Source: an uncultured Pirellulaceae bacterium | Lineage (GTDB): Bacteria > Planctomycetota > Planctomycetia > Pirellulales > Pirellulaceae | Direction: 5' to 3' | DNA: 34,822 nt | Assembly (NCBI GenBank): GCA_938036435.1 | Contig: CALHPU010000101.1 | Span: forward strand, 1-34,822 | In this document: positions 1 to 7,290 of the stretch, piece after piece | How the letters are laid out: every line of letters starts with the position of its first letter | Position numbering within the stretch: the first letter of the stretch is position 1 | Made by a program: the position numbers and the translations under genes | The notes under the pieces: model-generated | What the model was told of the DNA's origin: nothing | What the model saw: only the letters and a program-made list of their open reading frames with translations | Databases searched by the model: none

Positions 1-101
1 GAATCCATCTCGCGTCGAATTTGGGCAGTTAGCTGTGCCTCCAACGCTTCGGTGATCTCGATTTCAGTACGGCAGCTTGGGCATGAGATAAGGTTCGACA
101 T
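1..101 (-). CDS. DUF2130-like protein, N-terminal 33 residues only
   Basis: The gene runs off the left edge. Reading leftward from ATG at 101-99, the visible residues begin MSNLISCPSC and continue with a Glu/Ala/Leu-rich helix (TEALEAQLTAQIRRE). A CPxC pair followed by 'I..TEAL..Q' is how DUF2130 proteins typically start; most of such a protein would lie outside the window. An AGGGAG ribosome-binding site sits 6-7 bases before the ATG. The gene lies downstream of a sigma54-type promoter (150-164) and next to a sigma54 activator, so it is probably part of that activator's regulon. I recall DUF2130 being grouped with PD-(D/E)xK nuclease folds but cannot verify this from 33 residues. Confidence 0.55.
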   Translation of the reverse strand, partial: MSNLISCPSCRTEIEITEALEAQLTAQIRREMD

Positions 102-149
102 TTGGAACTCCCTGAAGTTGAAGGCATTTTCTTAACGAAAACCCTTTAC

Positions 150-164
150 GCATCATGCGTGCCA
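150..164 (-). promoter_or_regulatory. Candidate sigma54 (-24/-12) promoter for the DUF2130-like gene
   Basis: On the minus strand the sequence is TGGCACG-CATG-ATGC. The -24 box is a perfect consensus TGGCACG. The GG and GC dinucleotides are spaced exactly as sigma54 requires (second G at 162, C at 150). The -12 box differs from TTGC only at its first T. The predicted start of transcription is near 138, giving a leader of about 37 nt before the ATG at 101. The neighbouring gene encodes a sigma54 activator, which supports the call. Confidence 0.6.
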
Positions 165-238
165 AACTTTGAAAAAGTCGAAACACTGTGATTTTCTTGA
201 GGTTTTGACTCAGGCCCTGAATTTCCCAACAAGAAACG

Positions 239-272
239 ACAACTATCCGTGTCTGCTGGTAAAAATAGTTGT
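239..272 (-). terminator. Possible terminator hairpin after the sigma54 activator gene
   Basis: ACAACTAT (239-246) and ATAGTTGT (265-272) are perfect inverted 8-mers with an 18-base loop. The hairpin lies 19 bases past the activator's stop codon. There is no strong U tract, so it is a weak terminator candidate and could instead be a protein-binding site upstream of the leftward sigma54 promoter. Confidence 0.3.
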
Positions 273-290
273 TTGCCGGAAGACCAAAAG

Positions 291-1862
291 CTAGTTGATG
301 TTGAATTTCTTAAGTTGTTTGTCCATCGTTTGCCAGTTCTCGAATCCAAGCAGTTCGGCAGCCTTCTTTTTCTGCCCACCAGACTCTTCCATGCCTCTTT
401 CTAAGTAGTGCTTGCGAATCCCGTCTAAGTGAGCACCCAGGTCGAACCCATTGCCCAGCTCGAGATCCAAAGATGATTTATTGGCGGACCGCGGCGCCTC
501 TTCGACGGCGGCTGAAATATCCAGCCGAGTAAGCGACGAGCGGGCCGTCATGACGACGGCTTGCAGGACTGCGTTGTACAACTGCCTTGCGTTACCCGGC
601 CAGTCGTGGCTTCGAATAAACGAACCTGCGTCGGCAGATAGCTTCTTGGGTTCGTATGCCGAGTCCTGTTTCGCAAAATCGTCATTGACCTGTTTGAGGA
701 AGTGCTTGGCTAGATCCAAGACATCTTTGCCGCGATTTCTGAGTGGCGGCAATTTGATTGTAATTGCGGCGAGCCGGTAGTAGAGATCAAGCCGGAACTC
801 GTTCAGCTCGACTCGTTCGATTAGATTCTGGTTGGTGGCCGCGATGATCCGAACGTCCACCGTGAAATTCTTGCTGCCGCCGACGCGCCGGAACTGCCTG
901 ACACAAGGCCCTTTTTCGATTAGAGGCTGAAGTACACTGAGCAGTTTTGCTTGGAGGGCTGGGTTGCATTCACCAATCTCGTCCAAAAAGATTGTGCCGC
1001 CGTCAGCGACTTCAAAAAGCCCTTTCTTTTCTTTGTCAGCACCGGTGAACGCACCTTTGACGTGCCCAAACAGTTCTGATTCTAAAAGCTGGTCTGGGAT
1101 CGCAGCGCAGTTGATGCTCTTAAACGGCGCGTCCTTGCGGGGGCTGGCATCATGAGTGGCCTTAGCGATTTTTGATTTTCCCGTTCCAGACTCACCAAGC
1201 AGCAGAACAGAGACGTCACGAATCGCAGCTCGATGTGCTCGACCTACAGCTTCACGCATGGCTTTGCTGCTTCCAATCATGTCAGAGAAGCCATCCAGTT
1301 CGCCCGGACTCATTGCTCGAAGATGCTCGTAAGCGACGTCGGCATCTGTGATGACCTCACGGATATGTAAATCCAAATCGAACGGGATCTCTGTAACGCT
1401 GCTTTCACCACGGAATGACTGAAAAAACGTCGCTTTGTATTTGCTTTTTCCCACCAGCACCCAGACTGCCGCCATTGCCGGTGTCCCCGGACTTAGATGA
1501 ATACAAAGTTCGGTCGGATGCTGCGTTTTGGTGGCGTACAGGCTTTTTAGAAATTCATCGACGGTTGTGTAGATACTGGCGTAATCGGTCGGCCCTTCTA
1601 GTTTTGTTGGGCGATAAAATTCGACCTTCACGCCCAGCCACTTTTCAAATTTAGGCTGAAGCGTCTTGGGATAAGTGCAAAGTAGGTGTATCGAATCAAA
1701 TACTTCGTTTTGAAGCAGCGTTTTGATCGGGCCACCATCATCCGATTCGCGAATTGCCCGTTTAATCGCTTTCTCAACTTGGGATTTAACTTGGCCACCA
1801 ACATCCTTGCCCATCGAGGCCAAGTCTGTCGCACCGATCCACGCCACTAAAGTTCGATTCAT
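291..1862 (-). CDS. Sigma54-dependent transcriptional activator with CARF-like N-terminal sensor (RtcR-like architecture)
   Basis: This 523-residue protein has three parts. Residues 1 to about 180 form a Rossmann-like sensor with a conserved-looking turn, HLSPGTPAM at 122-130, resembling the G-T-x-x-M signature of CARF domains. Residues 195-430 are a bacterial enhancer-binding AAA+ domain with Walker A GESGTGKS (223-230), an intact GAFTGA sigma54-contact loop (270-275) and Walker B GTIFLDEIGE (289-298). The end (about 485-523) is a small helix-turn-helix region. A sensor-AAA-HTH layout with a CARF-type sensor is the plan of RtcR, which controls RNA repair. The intact GAFTGA loop implies real sigma54 activation. 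The gene is divergent from a cyclase/effector operon that has its own sigma54 promoter, so that operon is the likely target. The start ATG has AGGTG 5 bases upstream. The AAA+ call is certain; the CARF assignment rests on one motif and the overall layout. Confidence 0.85.
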   Translation of the reverse strand: MNRTLVAWIGATDLASMGKDVGGQVKSQVEKAIKRAIRESDDGGPIKTLLQNEVFDSIHLLCTYPKTLQPKFEKWLGVKVEFYRPTKLEGPTDYASIYTTVDEFLKSLYATKTQHPTELCIHLSPGTPAMAAVWVLVGKSKYKATFFQSFRGESSVTEIPFDLDLHIREVITDADVAYEHLRAMSPGELDGFSDMIGSSKAMREAVGRAHRAAIRDVSVLLLGESGTGKSKIAKATHDASPRKDAPFKSINCAAIPDQLLESELFGHVKGAFTGADKEKKGLFEVADGGTIFLDEIGECNPALQAKLLSVLQPLIEKGPCVRQFRRVGGSKNFTVDVRIIAATNQNLIERVELNEFRLDLYYRLAAITIKLPPLRNRGKDVLDLAKHFLKQVNDDFAKQDSAYEPKKLSADAGSFIRSHDWPGNARQLYNAVLQAVVMTARSSLTRLDISAAVEEAPRSANKSSLDLELGNGFDLGAHLDGIRKHYLERGMEESGGQKKKAAELLGFENWQTMDKQLKKFNIN

Positions 1863-1878
1863 AGAACACCTATTCGTT

Positions 1879-1895
1879 TATTTGCACAACAAATA
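1879..1895. promoter_or_regulatory. Small inverted repeat near the activator start
   Basis: TATTTG-CACAA-CAAATA is a perfect 6-bp inverted repeat with a 5-base spacer, 17 bases before the activator start codon. Its position suits an autoregulatory operator, but a 6-bp repeat in AT-rich DNA may be chance. Confidence 0.3.
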
Positions 1896-1988
1896 GTGTA
1901 CTTTCCAGCGTTCACCTTTAGGAGGTAGGCTTCTTGAGAAAACGAAGACATTGAAATTTCGATCTGTGATTCCGCAAAAAAACTCCGA

Positions 1989-2028
1989 ATTTTGTCGACC
2001 TGTCATTCGAGTGGCGTACTGACAAAAT
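1989..2028. promoter_or_regulatory. Candidate upstream activator site (inverted 8-mers) for the sigma54 activator
   Basis: ATTTTGTC (1989-1996) and GACAAAAT (2021-2028) are perfect inverted 8-mers separated by 24 bases. The right arm ends 48 bases before the -24 box of the rightward sigma54 promoter. Bacterial enhancer-binding proteins usually bind inverted repeats 50-200 bp upstream of their promoter. The position and form therefore fit an activator site for the adjacent regulator; this is inference. Confidence 0.45.
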
Positions 2029-2075
2029 GACTTACCCTAAACCGCCATCCCTCGTCGAGATACCACTTTTTGTGT

Positions 2076-2091
2076 TGGCGCGCCATTTGCA
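2076..2091 (+). promoter_or_regulatory. Candidate sigma54 (-24/-12) promoter of the cyclase/effector operon
   Basis: TGGCGCG-CCAT-TTGCA matches the sigma54 consensus TGGCACG-N4-TTGC(A/T) at all but one position. The GG (2077-2078) and GC (2089-2090) are spaced exactly 12 bases apart. Predicted transcription starts near 2102, about 31 nt before the first cyclase start codon. The site lies directly between a sigma54 activator gene and the operon. Confidence 0.7.
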
Positions 2092-2132
2092 AGTTGTTTG
2101 CATGACCCACAATCTGCAAATGGAGACTAGTT

Positions 2133-2960
2133 TTGTCAGCCAATTTTGATGATGTAAAGCGATTCGCGGAGGAGCAATTCGACCTAGCGAATGAAGGCGC
2201 TGAAGTGATCAGGTTCTCGGCGAGAGCTAAATCTCTTTCACGAAGCGAAATGTTGATGGAGCAGTACGGTGCCATCACTGCAAATGCGTTAGTCGACAAT
2301 CCGGAGTACGAGAAATTGAAACATGGCTTTGGCAAGAGTGTCTGGTCCGTCATGCTTGCTGTGGATCTGAGAGGTTCCACGAATAGAGCTGTGGAGATCG
2401 GTCCTAAAAACACTTACTTGACGATGCATACATTTCTACCAACGTTGATCAATCTCGTGGGGAGCTGGGATGGAGCTGTTGTTGGGCTCAGAGGGGATGG
2501 GTTGATCGCTCATTTCGGGGAAACTGAAGTAAAAAGCGATGACAACACGGATGTCTCCTCAGAAGTTGCTTCGCAAGCCGCACAGGACTCCGTCAATTGT
2601 GGAAAAGGAATGATTGAGGCCGTCGAGGAAATCATTAATCCACTGCTGGATTCCAAAGGAATTAAGTCTGACTTGAGAATTGGCGTGGGGATCGACTGCG
2701 GCCATTCCGTAGTAACCAGAATCGGTCACCTCGCTGCAACAGAATTAACCGCGTACGGCCCGCCAGTGAATAACGCATGTAAGTTTAGTGACCAGCAGAA
2801 TCGAATTCATGTCAGGACACGCGTGCGCGAGGTGTACCCATCGGGAAAAGGGGGAAGGGTGAAATTCCGGTCTGCTGGAAGTGGCAAGTCCGGCTTGATC
2901 GTCATGTTTCCACCAGACATGCATATGTTAGATCGCACCCCACCGAAACAACCAAGATAA
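2133..2960 (+). CDS. Class III nucleotide cyclase homologue 1 (Pycsar PycC-like)
   Basis: This 275-residue protein has one class III cyclase catalytic domain (about 68-250) after a 65-residue helical N terminus. Both metal-binding aspartates are visible: D78 in AVDLRGST and D122 in RGDGLIAHFG. The 'G..VN.A' motif is present as AYGPPVNNACKF. Positions that choose the base in adenylyl cyclases (Lys before the second metal site, Asp before VN) are Gly and Pro here. The transition-state Arg (VN + 4) is Lys217. These departures, and the effector downstream, point to a pyrimidine cyclase making cCMP or cUMP rather than to housekeeping cAMP synthesis; the product is inferred. The start is TTG, with GGAG 7 bases upstream; the nearby ATG at 2120 is in another frame. 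It is the first gene of the operon, 16 nt before the second cyclase. Confidence 0.8.
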   Translation: MSANFDDVKRFAEEQFDLANEGAEVIRFSARAKSLSRSEMLMEQYGAITANALVDNPEYEKLKHGFGKSVWSVMLAVDLRGSTNRAVEIGPKNTYLTMHTFLPTLINLVGSWDGAVVGLRGDGLIAHFGETEVKSDDNTDVSSEVASQAAQDSVNCGKGMIEAVEEIINPLLDSKGIKSDLRIGVGIDCGHSVVTRIGHLAATELTAYGPPVNNACKFSDQQNRIHVRTRVREVYPSGKGGRVKFRSAGSGKSGLIVMFPPDMHMLDRTPPKQPR

Positions 2961-2976
2961 AAACGAAAGGCAGAGA

Positions 2977-3756
2977 ATGGAAACTATTTCACTTCTGGAC
3001 GTAAAGTCATTTGCTGACGAACAGTTGCAAAATGCAAAAGAGTTCGCGGGCAAGATCCAGTTTATGGAAAGGGAACTTACAAGTAAAAGTTGGACCAAAG
3101 AAGCCGGTTCAATTAGGGCAAGCCTGTGGGAAGATAAAGAGCTTGGAGACCTGAGAGTTGGGGAAGGAATCTCGGCGTGGGCTTCGATCCTTTCGATTGA
3201 CCTTCGCGAGTCAACGAAACTTGCCCACTTGGTTTCGCCGAGGGAGATGTATCTCGCGATCCACACGTTACTTCCAACTCTTGCTTTTGTTTGCAGAAAA
3301 ACTGGAGGGAAAGTAATGAACTTTCGTGGCGACGGTTTAATTGCAGCATTTGGCGTAAGGAAGATTCTTGATGTAAATGACTACCCTGAATCGCAACAAA
3401 AAGCTCAGGCGAATTTACACGCGGTCATGGCCGGCTACCGACTGTTAGAGTCAGTCGGGAATGCTGTAAAAACAGTTTTGGCAAACGATGAGATATTTAT
3501 CGACCTCCATTGCGGCGTTGGAATCGACTGTGGGGTAGTAACGCTTACCCATGTTGGATGGAATTCAGCGAAGGAATTAACAGCGTACGGTGCGTGTGTA
3601 AACGATGCTTGTCATTTTGCATCAGGCAGGGACGTTATTGTTGTGAGTCAAAACGTAGCCTCTTGCTACCCCACTGGTGACGGCGAGGGCAAACTAGTTT
3701 TTCTCCCCCACGAAAATGGATTCTTGACGTCCTGCAAGATCGAGGCTCTGCAATGA
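2977..3756 (+). CDS. Class III nucleotide cyclase homologue 2 (paralogue of the preceding gene)
   Basis: At 259 residues this has the same layout as its neighbour and clear similarity along its length: 'DVK.FA.EQ' at the N terminus, SIDLREST (D75), NFRGDGLIAAFG (D119), HCGVGIDCG, and LTAYGACVNDACHF. Both metal aspartates are kept, so it could be catalytic. The Lys and Asp that select adenine are replaced by Asn and Ala, and the transition-state Arg position is His213. The pair presumably arose by tandem duplication and could work as homodimers or as one heterodimer, since class III active sites form at a dimer interface. AAAGG precedes the ATG. The stop codon overlaps the start of the effector gene (ATGA), indicating translational coupling. 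Known Pycsar loci, as I recall them, carry one cyclase; two in tandem is unusual. Confidence 0.78.
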   Translation: METISLLDVKSFADEQLQNAKEFAGKIQFMERELTSKSWTKEAGSIRASLWEDKELGDLRVGEGISAWASILSIDLRESTKLAHLVSPREMYLAIHTLLPTLAFVCRKTGGKVMNFRGDGLIAAFGVRKILDVNDYPESQQKAQANLHAVMAGYRLLESVGNAVKTVLANDEIFIDLHCGVGIDCGVVTLTHVGWNSAKELTAYGACVNDACHFASGRDVIVVSQNVASCYPTGDGEGKLVFLPHENGFLTSCKIEALQ

Positions 3757-4349
3757 ATGACAATAAATACGATTTTTGCTGGAAGACCCACAGTTACCTA
3801 AACGGCTACATTTTCTTGGCAGACCGAAAAGCCGCTCTACTTGTTGGATTGGCTGGCTCGCTTATTACGTGGCTTTGGTTCAACGGTAGCATCGACCTTG
3901 AGAACGCACCAGTTAAGTGGGGCTTTTGGCTGACCGCGATTTTTTTACTAGGACTTTCGTTTGTTTCTTCCTTTTGGGCGATCTGGCCCTTCCTTGACAC
4001 GCACAAAGTCAAACAGGAGCAAACAGGAAACAGCACAAAGGAGCCCAACCAATCGAAGCCAGCTCATGGCCTTATCTTTTGGCGAAATGTTCTTGTTTAC
4101 ACCAATCCAAATACGTTTGCGAAAAAGATTTCTGAGACCGAAGATGAGGAGTTCGTTAAGGAAGTAGCGACTCATTGCCATGAACTTGCCTATACTGCCG
4201 ATCGCAAATACAAGAAAATCAACTTCGCATTCGGTGCACTTGCGCTGGCAATTGTTTGCCTCGTGGTATTCAGTCTCGTTCCCGAGCCCCAAGACAAAGG
4301 GGCTAGTTCCCAACCCGCCCACGAACCTGCTGTAAAGTTGTCGGAATAG
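3753..4349 (+). CDS. PycTM-like membrane effector (Pycsar effector, DUF5706-type)
   Basis: A 198-residue membrane protein. It opens with a helix leading into YIFLADRKAALLVG, matching the 'Y..fAD.KA..LL' start of the PycTM/DUF5706 family. Hydrophobic segments lie at about 27-43, 56-80 and 157-176. Between the second and third is a soluble stretch including FAKKISETEDEEF and a Lys/Tyr-rich helix (YTADRKYKKIN) just before the last membrane helix, again typical of this family. In described Pycsar systems a phage-triggered cyclase makes cCMP or cUMP, which activates such an effector to damage the inner membrane and abort infection. It overlaps the second cyclase by 4 bases and is the last gene of the operon. 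The family call rests on motif recall and membrane topology, strongly supported by the cyclase neighbours. Confidence 0.8.
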   Translation: MNDNKYDFCWKTHSYLNGYIFLADRKAALLVGLAGSLITWLWFNGSIDLENAPVKWGFWLTAIFLLGLSFVSSFWAIWPFLDTHKVKQEQTGNSTKEPNQSKPAHGLIFWRNVLVYTNPNTFAKKISETEDEEFVKEVATHCHELAYTADRKYKKINFAFGALALAIVCLVVFSLVPEPQDKGASSQPAHEPAVKLSE

Positions 4350-4456
4350 GACTTATCGGCCAATCTGAAATACGTTGCAAAATGTCCTTTTTGAAACGTA
4401 AACGATGTGGCATGGTTGGCTGAAGCAAATTTCCTAATTCCTGACCAGCGGGCTGT

Positions 4457-5428
4457 GTGAACGATCGAAAATTTGGAAGCGACACGAAATTGATAACTCA
4501 ATCCATCGGGTTGCCGGTGTTGATTGATGCCGCCGGTGAGCAGGCTCGGGAGCGATTCATCGAATTCTTCACGGCCAGCATTCGCAATCGAGGTACGCGG
4601 GCAGTTTACGCCAATGCGGTTCAACAGTTCTTGCACTGGTGCCTCATGCGAAACATCAGCTTGGTCGAGATCAAGCCGGTGGTAGTTGCGACCTACATCG
4701 AACAATTGACATTCGAGTTGCAAGCTCCAACGGTCAAAGTTCACCTAGCTGCGATACGTCGGCTGTTTGACTTTTTGGTGACTGGTCACATTGTGATGGC
4801 GAATCCAGCCTCGTCGGTGCGTGGGCCTCGACATGTTGTCAAAAAAGGCTCCACGCCGGTGCTGCTGGCTGATGAGGCACGTCAGTTAATCGACTCGATC
4901 GACATTGGGACGATCGTTGGACTGCGAGACAGAGCGATCATTGGAGTGATGGTTTATAGCTTTGCTCGTGTTTCGGCCACACTGCGGATGAATGTTGCCG
5001 ACTACTTTGTTCAAGGTCGTCGCCGCTGGTTTCGACTGCATGAGAAAGGCAGCAAACTCCATGATGTTCCTGCTCATCACAATGCGATCGAGTACATCGA
5101 AGCGTACCTAGATGCTGCTGATATTCGCAATGAAGCAAAAGGCCCGTTGTTTCGAACCGTGAACCGTCGACGACAACTGACCCTGAATCGGATGCACCGA
5201 AATGACGCTTTGCGGATGATTAAACGCCGTGCACGGCGAGCTAAACTTTCCAGCAATATCGGCTGCCACACGTTCCGAGCCACAGGAATCACGGCATATC
5301 TCTCGAACGGCGGAGCCGTAGAACATGCCCAAAAAATAGCCGCTCACGACTCTATTCGCAGTACAAAACTATATGACCGGACAACCGACGAAGTAAGTTT
5401 GCACGAAATCGAACGAATTCATATTTGA
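4457..5428 (+). CDS. Tyrosine recombinase / phage-type integrase
   Basis: This 323-residue protein has an N-terminal SAM-like core-binding domain (about 25-110) and a C-terminal catalytic domain. The catalytic set is visible: Arg in FARVSATLRM, Lys in HEKGSKLHDVP, His-x-x-Arg in CHTFRATGI, His in AAHDSIRSTKLYDR, and the nucleophile Tyr in the same stretch. It therefore appears intact. The start is GTG, 107 nt after the effector gene. A recombinase sitting between a defence operon and a TerY-P-type operon suggests a mobile or island region. It could mobilise this island or be a resident cassette recombinase; no att pair is visible in the window. Confidence 0.85.
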   Translation: MNDRKFGSDTKLITQSIGLPVLIDAAGEQARERFIEFFTASIRNRGTRAVYANAVQQFLHWCLMRNISLVEIKPVVVATYIEQLTFELQAPTVKVHLAAIRRLFDFLVTGHIVMANPASSVRGPRHVVKKGSTPVLLADEARQLIDSIDIGTIVGLRDRAIIGVMVYSFARVSATLRMNVADYFVQGRRRWFRLHEKGSKLHDVPAHHNAIEYIEAYLDAADIRNEAKGPLFRTVNRRRQLTLNRMHRNDALRMIKRRARRAKLSSNIGCHTFRATGITAYLSNGGAVEHAQKIAAHDSIRSTKLYDRTTDEVSLHEIERIHI

Positions 5429-5445
5429 TTTTCCTTATAAAATGC

Positions 5446-5475
5446 TTGAAAACGGCGACTTCACTTTCGTATGAT
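5446..5475 (+). promoter_or_regulatory. Sigma70-type promoter for the vWA/PP2C/kinase operon
   Basis: TTGAAA (5446-5451), an 18-base spacer and TATGAT (5470-5475) lie 50 bases before the vWA start codon, which has its own GAGGTG ribosome-binding site. This is a good housekeeping-type promoter, unlike the sigma54 promoter of the upstream operon. Confidence 0.5.
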
Positions 5476-5524
5476 TTATTCATACCCGAGGGAACCACAC
5501 AACATTCAGTTTTGAGGTGAAGTC

Positions 5525-6439
5525 ATGAATCGTCCGAGGTTAAACGCGTCTACTGGTGCAAGCTCAAGCCATCCAAACTACGAAGAAAAAGCAATCGTCG
5601 AACTAGAGGGTTGTTCCGAGTGGAATCTTATTGTTGACCCGCCTCTCGAACGAAAGAGACGCCGGCGCCGTACGAGTGACCGCCGAACTGCCTCCCCGTG
5701 GAACAAACAGCTCGTGATGTTGATCGTTGATAACTCGACATCAATGAGCCGAAATTGTAAAGCAGAGTATGCGACGAAAACAGCACGGGAGGTCGTCAGA
5801 CAATGCCAACTTAAGAGTGGGAAAATGGCTTGCTTTGATGTTGCGATCTTTGCTTATGGCTACATGATCAGATACTCTAACAATCACATCCTTCGGCCCG
5901 TTACTGATGTCGATGCGAGCTCCCTTGAGTACCACGGTGACGATGGGCCGACGCAAATCCGTATGGCTTTGCAAGCAGCGAAATTTTTGTTGGATGGATA
6001 CAACGAAGGCTACTATAAGCTACACAAGCATCCGGAACTCGTGCCACCACCTTTGATTTTTCTCCTTAGCGATGGATACAACGGAGACGGAAATCCCATT
6101 CCAGACGCCAATGCGATCAAGGAAATGTATTTGCCGATCAAGCAAGCACCGATGCTGGCTACCGTTGGAATCGAAACGGGGGAAACCAAGGAAGATGTTC
6201 CGCACGAAATGATGAAGAAACTGGCGTCAAAAAATTCCAATGGCGAGCCAGCCTACTTTGAAATCAACGATTTGAATTTGCTGGTGGAGTTAATAGCCAC
6301 AACAAGTTCGTCATTCATCAATTCAACTGATGATCTGATCGACGAAGCCAATCGGATCCGACGACAATGGGAACGTCCTGGCTTTGGTGGAATAAAAGGG
6401 ATCGAAGTGCAGGGTGACGAAGACGAAAGTCAATCGTAG
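5525..6439 (+). CDS. vWA-domain protein, TerY-like (first gene of a TerY-P triad)
   Basis: This 304-residue protein carries an Arg-rich basic patch at 43-50, then a von Willebrand A domain from about 60 to 260. The metal-ion adhesion site is intact: DNSTS (D69, S71, S73), a Thr in GPTQIRMAL, and the Asp in LLSDGYNGDG. TerY-type vWA proteins occur in three-gene sets with a PP2C phosphatase and a protein kinase (the 'TerY-P triad'). That order is seen here: the phosphatase starts 2 nt after this stop and the kinase overlaps the phosphatase. The role is probably to scaffold or present phosphorylated partners in a stress or defence response; this is inferred from the family. Confidence 0.78.
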   Translation: MNRPRLNASTGASSSHPNYEEKAIVELEGCSEWNLIVDPPLERKRRRRRTSDRRTASPWNKQLVMLIVDNSTSMSRNCKAEYATKTAREVVRQCQLKSGKMACFDVAIFAYGYMIRYSNNHILRPVTDVDASSLEYHGDDGPTQIRMALQAAKFLLDGYNEGYYKLHKHPELVPPPLIFLLSDGYNGDGNPIPDANAIKEMYLPIKQAPMLATVGIETGETKEDVPHEMMKKLASKNSNGEPAYFEINDLNLLVELIATTSSSFINSTDDLIDEANRIRRQWERPGFGGIKGIEVQGDEDESQS

Positions 6440-6441
6440 AC

Positions 6442-7290
6442 ATGTCCTCAGAACAATCAGGGTCGGGTGAGTTTGAGCCAGTTGGGGCAGCACAACGATT
6501 TATCCGGCAGGCGACTCGCAGGTGTGAGTTCAATGGCAAGTTGCTCCTTGGAAATGGCGGGTTCTCGAATAAGCGGTTCTCAGTATCGGCAGCGACCGAC
6601 AGTGGATCGAAAACCGAGAACGAAGACTACGTCGCTCTGTTCCAGTCGGACGCAAACCCTCAAGAGATTGCGGTCGCGATGGCGGACGGAGTTGGCGGTA
6701 GCCTACTGAGTGAAGTTGCTGCAAAACTTGCTTGTGTGACCGCACTCGGAGCGCTCGCTACCACAAAGCATTTTGATGATGCCTTGCCAATCAAGACGGC
6801 CTCTCGAGTGCTGCGGAGAATTGGCTCCAAGATTATTCAAAGAGCCTCAGCTATCGTTCTTCCGGAAAGCGTTTGTCCGTCAATGTGGGAAACGGCCGTC
6901 GCGTGCCAGAGAGTGTTCCAGACAACACTGACGGTCATCTGGACCGACAAAGAACAATTGAAAATTCTCTCGCTGGCTGATGGTGGGATTCTCGCTTCGG
7001 CGACCGGCGAGGAAGTTGACTTCATGAAGCTCAACGAGCACTGCATTGGGATCGGGCCATTTGTGCCAAACTTATCGCCACGTGCTTTACTGTTTGATGA
7101 ATTGAATTGCCTCTCTGTTTTTACAGACGGATTGAACGATCTCGCAGAAGACAACGTGAGCTTTCGGAATCAACTGGTTGGTCTTGCAGACGAAAGCGCC
7201 AAGCAATCCATGGAGATTGGACTACGACAGTACAGCGAATACATCGAAGATAACACGACATTGTGTCAGGTTAGGTGGCTTCGTGATTGA
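6442..7290 (+). CDS. PP2C-family protein phosphatase (TerY-P triad)
   Basis: A 282-residue protein with a PP2C fold: TENEDYVAL near the N terminus (metal Asp), ADGVGGS (the DGxGG motif), LSLADGGIL in place of the usual GDSR-type strand, VFTDGLND, and the final EDNTTL (D-N-x-T). Metal-binding aspartates are present, so it is probably active, removing phosphate from Ser/Thr placed by the kinase encoded next. About 50 residues precede the catalytic domain. The ATG is 2 nt after the vWA stop, implying coupled translation. Confidence 0.8.
   Translation: MSSEQSGSGEFEPVGAAQRFIRQATRRCEFNGKLLLGNGGFSNKRFSVSAATDSGSKTENEDYVALFQSDANPQEIAVAMADGVGGSLLSEVAAKLACVTALGALATTKHFDDALPIKTASRVLRRIGSKIIQRASAIVLPESVCPSMWETAVACQRVFQTTLTVIWTDKEQLKILSLADGGILASATGEEVDFMKLNEHCIGIGPFVPNLSPRALLFDELNCLSVFTDGLNDLAEDNVSFRNQLVGLADESAKQSMEIGLRQYSEYIEDNTTLCQVRWLRD

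Noticed and set aside
1879..2028. Link between the TTTTGTC arms upstream of the cyclases and the TTTGTCAGAG repeats near the tRNA
   Set aside because: The shared core is only 6-7 bases and AT-rich; not enough to claim a common binding protein.
2133..3756. Cyclase pair as ordinary adenylyl cyclases of cAMP signalling
   Set aside because: Base-selecting residues do not match adenylyl cyclases, there is no sensor domain, and the next, overlapping gene looks like a PycTM effector.
4344..4396. Terminator after the PycTM gene (AGGAC ... GTCCTTTTT)
   Set aside because: Only a 5-bp stem with a loop of about 30 bases; too weak to call even though T residues follow.
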